Source: Halobacteriales archaeon SW_9_67_25
Lineage (GTDB): Archaea; Halobacteriota; Halobacteria; Halobacteriales; Haloarculaceae
Assembly (NCBI GenBank): GCA_003022745.1
Contig: PXSU01000152.1
Span: 7,681-20,489, forward strand
Direction of reading: 5' to 3'
DNA: 12,809 nt
The notes beneath the pieces were generated by a model. It had not been told where the DNA came from and made no database searches. It saw only the letters and a program-made list of their open reading frames with translations. Positions 1-5,581 of this stretch are shown here, piece after piece (position 1 is the stretch's first letter; each line of letters begins with the position of its first letter). The position numbers were made by a program, and so were the translations under genes.

Positions 1-404
1 CCACCTACGTCGACTCGCGGGAGACGCCGGTCGACGAGGTTCCCGAGGCCTATGAACCGGCCGACCTGCTCGTCGAGGCGACCGGCTACGCGAAACACGC
101 CTTCCGGAGCGTCGAGGCACTCGGCCCCAACGGCGTCGCGGCGCTTTTGGGCGTGCCCGAACCCTGGACGTTCGAGGTCGACGGCGGTCGACTCCACAAG
201 GAGATGGTGATGTACAACAAGGCCGTCGTCGGCAGCGTCAACTCCGGGCCCCGCCACTTCCGGGCCGCAGTCGACCGGCTCGGGGACATGCCGGAGTGGT
301 TCCTCGAGGACCTGCTCACGCGGGTAGTGCCCGTCGACTCCTTCGGGGCGGCATTCGAGGAGAGCAAAACGACAATAAAGACAGCGGTGGAGTTCGAGTC
401 ATGA
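1..404 (+). CDS. gdh: Glucose dehydrogenase, C-terminal part (5' end outside window)
   Basis: This is the last ~133 residues of a haloarchaeal glucose 1-dehydrogenase, a zinc-containing medium-chain dehydrogenase that oxidises D-glucose to gluconolactone with NAD(P)+. It is the first step of the semi-phosphorylative Entner-Doudoroff route in the cytoplasm. The reading frame is open from base 3. It shows a nucleotide-domain segment (LLVEATGYAKHAFRSVEAL), the loop VNSGPRHFRAA, and the family-typical ending MPEWFLEDLLTRVVP followed by TTIKTAVEF near the C-terminus. The stop TGA (402-404) overlaps the ATG of gfcR, so the two are probably cotranscribed and translationally coupled, as known for the gdh-gfcR pair of haloarchaea. 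Identity rests on recalled family sequence. The N-terminal catalytic domain and promoter are not visible. Confidence 0.9.
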   Translation, partial: TYVDSRETPVDEVPEAYEPADLLVEATGYAKHAFRSVEALGPNGVAALLGVPEPWTFEVDGGRLHKEMVMYNKAVVGSVNSGPRHFRAAVDRLGDMPEWFLEDLLTRVVPVDSFGAAFEESKTTIKTAVEFES

Positions 405-1105
405 AGAACGTCGACGACCTCATCCGGAGCGCGGAGGAACTGGCCGAGCGGGGACTCTCGAAGGGAGAGATCGCCGACGAACTGAACGTCTCCCGCGAGA
501 CGGCGTCCTGGCTGGTCGAACGCGGGGCCTCGACGCCACAGCCGCGGCCGGCCGAGAGCGCCGACCCCCACGACATCCACGTCGACTGGTCGGCCGTCAG
601 CCGGGACCCGGCGCGGCTGACCTACGTCGGGCGGGCGATGGCCGACCTCCTCTCGAAGCAGGGCGAGGCGGTCGACCTGACGGTCGGCATCGAGAAGGCC
701 GGCACGCCCCTGGCGACTGTCCTCGCCCAGGAACTCGAGACGGACATCTCGGCGTACGTCCCCCGGAAACACCAGTGGGAGGACGGCGACATCGAGGACC
801 TGGAGGGGACCTTTTCCCGGAACTTCGCGGACATCCGCGACCGGGAGTGTTACGTCGTCGACGACACCGTCACCAGCGGCACCACGATGGGCGAGGCCAT
901 CGCAGCCATCCGCGAACAGGGCGGCGAACCCGTCGCAGCCGTGGTGCTCGTCGACAAACAGGGCGTCGACGCCCTCGACGGCGTCCCCGTCTACTCGCTT
1001 GACCTCGCGCGGTCCGCGCTCGGCACGCGCTCCCGGCCATACGGCGGCGCACGCTGTCGTTCACCACGAGCGAAGCGAGTGGGTGCCAGGCAAGGACCAC
1101 TCTGA
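401..1105 (+). CDS. gfcR: GfcR, PRTase-fold transcriptional regulator of sugar catabolism, with an aberrant C-terminal tail
   Basis: 234 residues. An N-terminal helix-turn-helix (about residues 19-41, LSKGEIADELNVSRETASWL) is followed by a type I phosphoribosyltransferase domain. The PRPP-binding motif YVVDDTVTSGTT lies at 151-162. In Haloferax, GfcR is known as an orotate-phosphoribosyltransferase-like activator of glucose and fructose breakdown genes, so a DNA-binding regulator rather than an enzyme is inferred. ATG 401 was chosen because it gives the canonical MKNVDDLI start and overlaps the gdh stop. The protein follows the family up to VPVYSL (residue 200). The expected short ending (INVVRV-like) is then replaced by 34 unrelated Arg/Gly-rich residues encoded by a stretch with a GC-rich palindrome and the intergenic-type string cgagcgaagcgag. 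The tail therefore looks like readthrough into rearranged DNA. Activity of the core is plausible but unproven. Confidence 0.88.
   Translation: MKNVDDLIRSAEELAERGLSKGEIADELNVSRETASWLVERGASTPQPRPAESADPHDIHVDWSAVSRDPARLTYVGRAMADLLSKQGEAVDLTVGIEKAGTPLATVLAQELETDISAYVPRKHQWEDGDIEDLEGTFSRNFADIRDRECYVVDDTVTSGTTMGEAIAAIREQGGEPVAAVVLVDKQGVDALDGVPVYSLDLARSALGTRSRPYGGARCRSPRAKRVGARQGPL
1007..1019. repeat. GC-rich perfect palindrome at the aberrant gfcR end
   Basis: Arms gcgcgg and ccgcgc flank a single t. It lies exactly where the conserved GfcR sequence stops, three codons after the last family-like residue. It could form a short hairpin. I infer that it marks a junction or a former 3' untranslated element; nothing proves a function. 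Confidence 0.4.
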
Positions 1106-1109
1106 AAAA
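1105..1109 (-). terminator. Possible T-tract terminator for the 1141-1644 gene
   Basis: On the minus strand a run of five T lies about 32 bases past the TAG stop of the convergent gene, inside otherwise GC-rich DNA. Archaeal terminators are commonly short U tracts without a required hairpin. The same bases read as aaaaa on the plus strand just after the gfcR stop. Weak evidence. Confidence 0.3.
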
Positions 1110-1140
1110 TATCCCACCCACCCTGTCGGTTTGGCGTCCC

Positions 1141-1644
1141 CTACAACAGATCCACAGCGTCGGACCGCGTCTCTTCGAGCGGGTCCTCGTCGGGACGGTG
1201 CCGGACCGCGAGGGCGTCCTCGACGGCGGCACAGGCGTCCGCGAGCGGGTCGTGCGTCTGGACGTAGACCGCCAGCGCGAACTCGGTCTCGGTCGCGCGG
1301 GCGAGTTCGAGTGCCTCCGTTCGCGGGAGGTCCCCGGCCAGCCAGTCGGCGACCACCTCCCGACCGGTCGGGCCGAGCGGATGCACCGACTCGCCGAGCA
1401 GGTGCAGCGTCTTCGCGGCGGTCACCGGTGCGGTCCCGGCCCGATGCGCCGCGACGCCGACGCTGTCGCCGGCCGCGTACCGCTCCAGCACCGTCGCCGC
1501 CGTCTCCGCACTGGTGGGCAGCGCCTTCTCGTGGCCCGCGAGGCGCTCGGCCAGCGACTCGTCGGTCCGGTCGACCGTCGCGACCCCCCGGTCGCGCTGC
1601 TCGGCGGTCACCTCTACCCCCGCTGCGATCTCCGCGAGCCCCAT
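1141..1644 (-). CDS. Conserved haloarchaeal protein with a helix-turn-helix-like segment, function unknown
   Basis: 167 residues, acidic, mostly helical by composition, with no signal peptide or membrane segment. Residues ~48-83 (from AATVLERYAAGDSVGVAAHRAG to TAAKTLHLLGE) look like a helix-turn-helix of the kind that follows recombinase-type 'AGxSVxxAAxxAGV' patterns. The C-terminus ends in an acidic stretch and VDLL. From memory, not a search, a similar haloarchaea-specific DUF protein exists. ATG 1644 was chosen over the upstream in-frame start at 1722 because a TATA box (1669-1676, minus strand) sits 25-32 bases before it, which fits a leaderless transcript, and because MGLAEIAAG is a natural start. 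It converges on gfcR and diverges from tfb. No function can be assigned; a DNA-binding role is only a guess. Confidence 0.75.
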   Translation of the reverse strand: MGLAEIAAGVEVTAEQRDRGVATVDRTDESLAERLAGHEKALPTSAETAATVLERYAAGDSVGVAAHRAGTAPVTAAKTLHLLGESVHPLGPTGREVVADWLAGDLPRTEALELARATETEFALAVYVQTHDPLADACAAVEDALAVRHRPDEDPLEETRSDAVDLL

Positions 1645-1668
1645 ATGAGCGCCTGTGACCGCCTCGTG

Positions 1669-1676
1669 TTTAAAAC
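1669..1676 (-). promoter_or_regulatory. TATA box of the 1141-1644 gene
   Basis: Minus-strand GTTTTAAA, 25-32 bases upstream of ATG 1644, surrounded by GC-rich DNA. The spacing fits a haloarchaeal leaderless promoter. Confidence 0.65.
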
Positions 1677-1722
1677 TACGTGGCCGCCGGGACGCCGGAA
1701 CCGCACCGCGCCACGAGAACAT

Positions 1723-1736
1723 ACCGGTTACCGGTT
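1723..1736. promoter_or_regulatory. Tandem ACCGGTT repeat between divergent promoters, candidate operator
   Basis: Two adjacent perfect 7-base copies of ACCGGTT (1723-1729 and 1730-1736). Each contains the self-complementary ACCGGT. They sit about midway between the TATA box of the minus-strand gene (1669-1676) and that of tfb (1783-1789), so a factor bound here could act on both. The role is inferred from position only. Confidence 0.35.
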
Positions 1737-1782
1737 GGTTTACCGCGCAACACCCCCGCCGGACCGATCAGTTCGAGGGCGA

Positions 1783-1789
1783 TTTAAAA
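1783..1789 (+). promoter_or_regulatory. TATA box of the tfb gene
   Basis: TTTAAAA, 29-35 bases upstream of ATG 1818. It predicts a transcript start a few bases before the start codon (leaderless or nearly so). The promoter appears intact although the gene it serves is broken. Confidence 0.65.
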
Positions 1790-1817
1790 GTCCATCGCGG
1801 CCGAAGCTTCGACTACG

Positions 1818-2616
1818 ATGGCGACAACAGCCGAGACCTGTCCGGAGTGTGCAGGGCGCCTGCGAGCCGGCGAGACGGAGACCGTTTGCGAGGACTGTGG
1901 GCTGGTGGTCGACGAACACGCGATCGACCCGGGGCCGGAGTGGCGATCCTTCGCCGAGGACGGGACGAACCCCGAGCGGACCGGGGCACCGTCGCAAGCG
2001 CCGCCGGATCGCGCGGCTACGGCGCCAGCACAAGCGCACGCAGATCCGCTCGAAAGCCGAACGCAACCGGGTCTACGCCTTCATGGAGATCAAGCAGGTC
2101 GTGGGGAACCTCGATCTCCCCGAGACCGTCGAGGAGCGGGCCTGCGTTCTCTTCGAATCCGCTCAGGACGAGGGACTCCTCCAGGGGCGCTCCCTGGAAG
2201 GCTTTGCCGCCGCTGCGGTGTACGCCACCTGCCGGACGGCATCCCTCTCCCGGACCGTCGAGGAGATCGTCGACGCCGCCACGGCGACCCGGAGCGAACT
2301 CGACGCGGCCTACGACGCCCTGAACCGCGAACTGGGACTGCCGACTGGTCCCATCCACCCCCGGGAGTACCTCCCGCGGTTTGCCTCGAAGCTCGACCTC
2401 CACCCGGCGGTCGAGCGGCGGGCACGGGCCCTCGCTGAACGCGCCCGCGAGGAGGGAATCGACACCGGGCGCAACCCCGGTGGCGTCGCGGTGGCGTGTC
2501 TCTACACCGCCGCACAGGCCGAGGGCGCCTCGCTCACTCAGCGCGAGGCAGCAACCGTGGCCGGCGTGACGCCGGTCACGTTGCGGTCGACGTACTACGA
2601 CCTCACCGCCGAATGA
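1818..2616 (+). pseudogene. tfb: Transcription initiation factor TFB, B-reader deleted and frameshifted
   Basis: TFB (archaeal TFIIB) recruits RNA polymerase to TBP-bound promoters. The first frame from ATG 1818 encodes the N-terminal zinc ribbon with Cys 8, 11, 24 and 27 and the conserved EWRSFAEDGTNPERTGAP. Around 1983-1990 the similarity moves to the next frame, which begins at once with RRKRRRIARLRRQHKR and continues through RSKAERN and two cyclin-like repeats (GRSLEGFAAAAVYATCR; GRNPGGVAVACLYTAA) to TGA 2614-2616. In ordinary haloarchaeal TFBs about 25-30 residues lie between TGAP and the basic linker. These include the B-reader (LTxxxHDxGLSTxIG), and they are absent here. The lesion is therefore a deletion plus a frame change, not a simple one-base indel. 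As written, the first frame would yield ~206 residues with only the ribbon. The last 22 bases overlap minD convergently. An assembly error cannot be excluded. Confidence 0.85.
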
Positions 2617-3257
2617 ACGGCCTCGGCCAGTTGTTCGAACCGGTGGGCCGCGGGTGCCCCGGGAGCGACGGCGGCGACCGGGAGTCCGGCCCGCTGTGCT
2701 CGGGCTACCGCGTCCGACTCCGGAACGCGGGTGACCGGACCGCCGAGCGTCGTCGCGACGGTCCGGGCGTCGACGTCGGCTGCACGGTTGAGCACCACCC
2801 GCGCGAGCGGCGTCTCGACCGCACGCGCCAGTTCGCGGGCACGGATAGCGTCGGTCAGCGCCGCCTCCGTCGGGCGGGTCACCACCACGCACGCCTCCGC
2901 CGCGAGCAGCGGCACCCCGACGTCAGCGTGCATCCCTGCTGGCGAGTCGACGACGACGCGGCCGTACTCGCGTTTCACGTCCCGGACCGCCCCGACAAGC
3001 GCCGTCGGGTCGGCAGCCCGCGCGCCGGCCAGTGACCGTCCGCACGGTAACACGGCAACCCGGCCGCCCTCGCGGACCGCCTCAACCGGGTCGGCCCGGC
3101 CGGCGAGCACGTCGTGGAGGTCCGGCCCGCGGGCCGAGGGCAGGTCGGCCATCGACAGGTCGGCGTCGACGAGGACCGCGTCAAGTTCGGCGGCGAGGTT
3201 CAGCGCGACCGTCGACTTCCCGACCCCGCCTTTCCCCGCCGTGACCGCCAGGATCAT
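2595..3257 (-). CDS. MinD/ParA-type P-loop ATPase
   Basis: 220 residues. The deviant Walker A motif GKGGVGKST is at residues 8-16, the switch-like DADLS at 31-35, and the Walker B stretch VVVDSPAG ends with Asp 104 as the catalytic/Mg-coordinating acid. MinD-family ATPases dimerise with ATP and position cellular structures. In Haloferax the family member beside mcm is, as I recall, MinD1, distinct from MinD4, which oscillates and positions the archaellum and chemoreceptors. No amphipathic C-terminal helix is obvious, so membrane attachment is uncertain, and the protein is shorter than bacterial MinD (~260-270). ATG 3257 is chosen because it overlaps the stop of the upstream gene by 4 bases (ATGA) and begins directly before the P-loop. 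It is probably cotranscribed with the 3254-4024 gene. Confidence 0.85.
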   Translation of the reverse strand: MILAVTAGKGGVGKSTVALNLAAELDAVLVDADLSMADLPSARGPDLHDVLAGRADPVEAVREGGRVAVLPCGRSLAGARAADPTALVGAVRDVKREYGRVVVDSPAGMHADVGVPLLAAEACVVVTRPTEAALTDAIRARELARAVETPLARVVLNRAADVDARTVATTLGGPVTRVPESDAVARAQRAGLPVAAVAPGAPAAHRFEQLAEAVHSAVRS

Positions 3258-4024
3258 GCCAGCCGGGCCAGCGTCTCGACGGGCACCTCCACGTCGTCGA
3301 GCCGTGCCGCCAGCCCCTCGCAGCGCCGGGCCACCCGTCCGACGCGCTGGCGGTCGGTTTCCAGTTGCTCGACCAGTGCCGCGACGTCGTCGTCGCCGAC
3401 CCCCGTCAGGGCCGCCGTCGCCTCCGGGACCGACGAGACGCCCGCCAGCCGCTCGGCGTCCGCGGTGCGGTCCACGACCCCGTCGAGCCACGCCTCGACT
3501 GTCGCCCAGTCCACCTCGGTCCCCGCCTCGCCGTGCCCGTGGCTGTCGACCGAGGCGCCGTTCGGTTCCGCCGCCTCCGGCAGTCGCTCGGCTTCCGCGT
3601 TCGATGCCCCTGTGTCGGACCGCGACGCGGAGTCGTCATCGGACCGGGACGGCTCGAAGGCGTCGGCCCGCGAGCCGGCGACGGCGTCCCGTGGCGGGCA
3701 CGGGTCGCCCAGCGACCGGACCACCTCCCGCGCGGTCACTACCGTTCCGGATTCCTCGGCACCGAGTGCCGTGACGCGGGCCGGCGGGTCGTAGGGCGGG
3801 GCCGGACAGGCGTAGCCGAGAACGAGTCGTTCGTCGGCGCCGACCACCCCTTCGAACCCGTCCTCGTCCCAGCCCTCCGCCGGGACCCCCTCGCGGCGCG
3901 GCGGCCACACCGGACCGTCGAGGCAGTTGGTCACGCGCACCCGCTCGGTCGTCTCGCTGGTCACGAGCAACCGAACCAGCGTGACCGCCTCCCGTGTCGT
4001 GACGTGCCAGTCGAGCGTCGGCAT
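3254..4024 (-). CDS. Conserved haloarchaeal protein coupled to MinD, function unknown
   Basis: 256 residues in three parts. An N-terminal beta-rich domain (about 1-115) carries the conserved-looking LDGPVWPPRREGVP, the GWDEDGFEGVV stretch and a GYACPAPPYDPP loop. An Asp/Ser/Glu-rich low-complexity linker spans ~115-170. The C-terminal region (175-256) is helical, possibly coiled. It has no signal peptide or membrane helix. From memory, not a search, this resembles a haloarchaea-specific DUF family found beside mcm/minD. ATG 4024 is preferred over an upstream start at 4072 because a TATA box lies 23-30 bases before it. Its TGA overlaps the minD ATG. That coupling suggests a partner or regulator of the ATPase, by analogy with ATPase-partner gene pairs; this is inference. 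Confidence 0.75.
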   Translation of the reverse strand: MPTLDWHVTTREAVTLVRLLVTSETTERVRVTNCLDGPVWPPRREGVPAEGWDEDGFEGVVGADERLVLGYACPAPPYDPPARVTALGAEESGTVVTAREVVRSLGDPCPPRDAVAGSRADAFEPSRSDDDSASRSDTGASNAEAERLPEAAEPNGASVDSHGHGEAGTEVDWATVEAWLDGVVDRTADAERLAGVSSVPEATAALTGVGDDDVAALVEQLETDRQRVGRVARRCEGLAARLDDVEVPVETLARLA

Positions 4025-4046
4025 GGGCCGTCTGCCCGCGCTTTCG

Positions 4047-4054
4047 GATTTAAA
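4047..4054 (-). promoter_or_regulatory. TATA box of the 3254-4024/minD unit
   Basis: Minus-strand TTTAAATC, 23-30 bases upstream of ATG 4024, overlapping the TAA stop (4050-4052) of the preceding gene. It would let this gene and minD be transcribed independently of mcm. Confidence 0.6.
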
Positions 4055-4913
4055 CCCTGACGACCGGCGCACCGAGCCACCGGCTCGCTGCTCGCGCGCT
4101 TTCGAAGCGGTCGCCGGAGACGACGACCGGCGCGTCGAATTCCGCCACGCGGGCGACGGCGAACCCGGCGGTCAGCGCGTCGGCGGCGAAGGGATCGTCG
4201 GGCTCGCCGGTCCCGGGAACCTCCGCGACGGCAGCCGCATAGGCGTCGCGAACGCGCTCGGTCAGTGCCCGGCGGGCGCGCCGTTCGAGGTTAGCCACCC
4301 TGTCCTCGAGGCGCAACCGCTCCTCCAAGGTATCCCGCGTCTCGCGGGTCCGTCGCCGGGCCCGTTCCAACGTTTGCTGGGCCGCGACCGCTTCTGTCTC
4401 GACCTCGGAGAGGTCCCGCGCGGCTGCCGCCAGTTCCGCACGGACGTCCTCGGTCGCCAGCCCGTACTCCTCGCGAGCCTGGAGTCGCCCGCGAACGGTC
4501 GCAACACGCTCGCGGAGACGGTCCGTCTCGGCCCGGGCGGCGGCGAGGCGTTGCCGTGCGTCTGCCGTCGACAGAGCCGCGCCGTCGCCCGCAACGCCGC
4601 CCTCGCGCTCGTCCCTGATCGCAGCGAGGCGTTGTCGCGCCCGCCGGAGCAGCGGGTCCTGTGGCGCCGACAGCCCCCGGGCCCGCGCCGCGGCCGCAAG
4701 GGCCGTCCGGACGCGAAGCGCCATCCCCGCCCGGAGACAGCCCACGCGCTCGTGGACCGGGTGGGGCGTGCGGGCGGTCACCGCCACGGTCGTCCCGCCG
4801 GCGTCGCTCGCGACTCCCTCCCGCACTGCGGTGGCGACCGTCGCCGGCCCGACATCGCCCGACAGCGAGACCGCCCGGCCGGTGTGGACGGCGTCGTCGA
4901 CGCGACAGATCAC
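4050..4913 (-). CDS. Conserved haloarchaeal coiled-coil protein, function unknown
   Basis: 287 residues from a GTG start (4913-4911) that overlaps the upstream stop by 4 bases (GTGA); this overlap decides the start. The N-terminal ~95 residues form an alpha/beta-looking domain (VSLSGDVGPATVATAVREGV, HPVHERVG). A long heptad-like Arg/Glu/Leu-rich region (about 120-235) predicts a coiled coil. A short C-terminal alpha/beta part follows (FDAPVVVSGDRFESARAASRWL, ending APVVRV). There are no membrane segments. It resembles a haloarchaea-specific DUF family known, from memory, in the mcm-minD neighbourhood. No enzyme motif is recognisable; a structural or scaffold role is only suggested by the coiled coil. 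Confidence 0.75.
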   Translation of the reverse strand: MICRVDDAVHTGRAVSLSGDVGPATVATAVREGVASDAGGTTVAVTARTPHPVHERVGCLRAGMALRVRTALAAAARARGLSAPQDPLLRRARQRLAAIRDEREGGVAGDGAALSTADARQRLAAARAETDRLRERVATVRGRLQAREEYGLATEDVRAELAAAARDLSEVETEAVAAQQTLERARRRTRETRDTLEERLRLEDRVANLERRARRALTERVRDAYAAAVAEVPGTGEPDDPFAADALTAGFAVARVAEFDAPVVVSGDRFESARAASRWLGAPVVRV

Positions 4914-5248
4914 AGCTCGCGTCCCCGCATCGTCTCCGGGTCCGGGAGGTCGCGCCCGGCCGCGAACTTCTCGTACGGCGTCGCGGGTTCCTCGCGGCTC
5001 TCGTAGACCCGGACCGCGTCCCGCACATCCGCCCGTAGCCGGTCGAACTCGTTGAACGGCTCGGTCCACTCGATCTGGATCTCGGTCCCGTGTTTCTCCC
5101 GCAGGCGGAGCGCCTGGAACGCACCGAACTCGGTGGCCGCGAACAGCGCAACGCGCCCGAACGTGCGGACGACACACTCCTCGTGTGCCCGCGTCACGTT
5201 CCGGAGCGAGCCCCGCGCCCCCCTGGAATACGCGATGACCAGCAGCAC
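4910..5248 (-). CDS. Small conserved haloarchaeal protein, function unknown
   Basis: 112 residues from a GTG start. The start is supported by a TATA box 24-31 bases upstream and a natural beginning, MLLVIAYSRG. The segment RGSLRNVTRAHEECVVRTFG is followed by VALFAATEFGAFQALRLREKHG and an acidic C-terminal half with a conserved-looking KFAAGRDLPDPETMRG. It has no signal peptide; the mildly hydrophobic N-terminus is too short for a membrane helix. It is translationally coupled to the coiled-coil gene that follows, so the two products probably act together. The family appears specific to haloarchaea and is uncharacterised as far as I know. Confidence 0.75.
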   Translation of the reverse strand: MLLVIAYSRGARGSLRNVTRAHEECVVRTFGRVALFAATEFGAFQALRLREKHGTEIQIEWTEPFNEFDRLRADVRDAVRVYESREEPATPYEKFAAGRDLPDPETMRGREL

Positions 5249-5271
5249 GCGCGTTGCCTCTCCCGAGAGAA

Positions 5272-5279
5272 AGTTAAAT
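5272..5279 (-). promoter_or_regulatory. TATA box of the 4910-5248/4050-4913 unit
   Basis: Minus-strand ATTTAACT, 24-31 bases upstream of GTG 5248, lying in the 57-base gap between this gene and the 5306-5581 gene. It suggests an independent leaderless transcript. Confidence 0.55.
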
Positions 5280-5305
5280 CGTTCGATGGTTTCGGCTGAC
5301 AGGTA

Positions 5306-5581
5306 CTAGACGCGCTCGACGGTTACCCGGGCGTCGTCGACATCCTCCGCGAGGTCGGCCACTTGCTCGCGTGCCTCGCCGGGCGAGGTGGCGACGACGG
5401 CCACCCCCTCGACGTCCACGGGACTCTCTGCCCGGTAGACGGTAGCCTCTTCGTCGAAGGCCGTCGCGTACGTTCGCAGGACGCCCCTGACTTCCCGTTC
5501 CAGGGCCGGCAGTGAGACCTCGCCCTCCTCGTAGTCGGTCAGGGCCTCCTCGATGGTGCGCAACGCCGAGATGCGGTCCAT
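5306..5581 (-). CDS. Small conserved acidic protein downstream of mcm
   Basis: 91 residues, acidic, starting MDRISALRTIEEALTDYEEG, with a helical first half and an alternating beta-like second half (ATVYRAE, GVAVVATSPGEAREQV, DARVTVERV). No known motif is seen. The mcm stop and this ATG overlap by one base (TAATG), and no TATA box precedes it. It should therefore be made from the mcm transcript by termination-reinitiation. If mcm translation really terminates early in intein 3, this coupling would depend on the downstream mcm frame being translated separately. Its position behind mcm suggests a replication-linked role, which is inference only. Confidence 0.75.
   Translation of the reverse strand: MDRISALRTIEEALTDYEEGEVSLPALEREVRGVLRTYATAFDEEATVYRAESPVDVEGVAVVATSPGEAREQVADLAEDVDDARVTVERV

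Noticed and set aside
1198..1817. Long plus-strand open frame reading into the tfb C-terminal frame
   Set aside because: Its first ~200 codons are antisense to the 1141-1644 gene and carry Arg/Pro-rich shadow composition; only the part after ~1987 is real TFB.
3927..5006. 359-codon plus-strand open frame
   Set aside because: Antisense to the coiled-coil gene; no promoter and no recognisable domains, while the minus-strand genes have TATA boxes and overlapping starts and stops.
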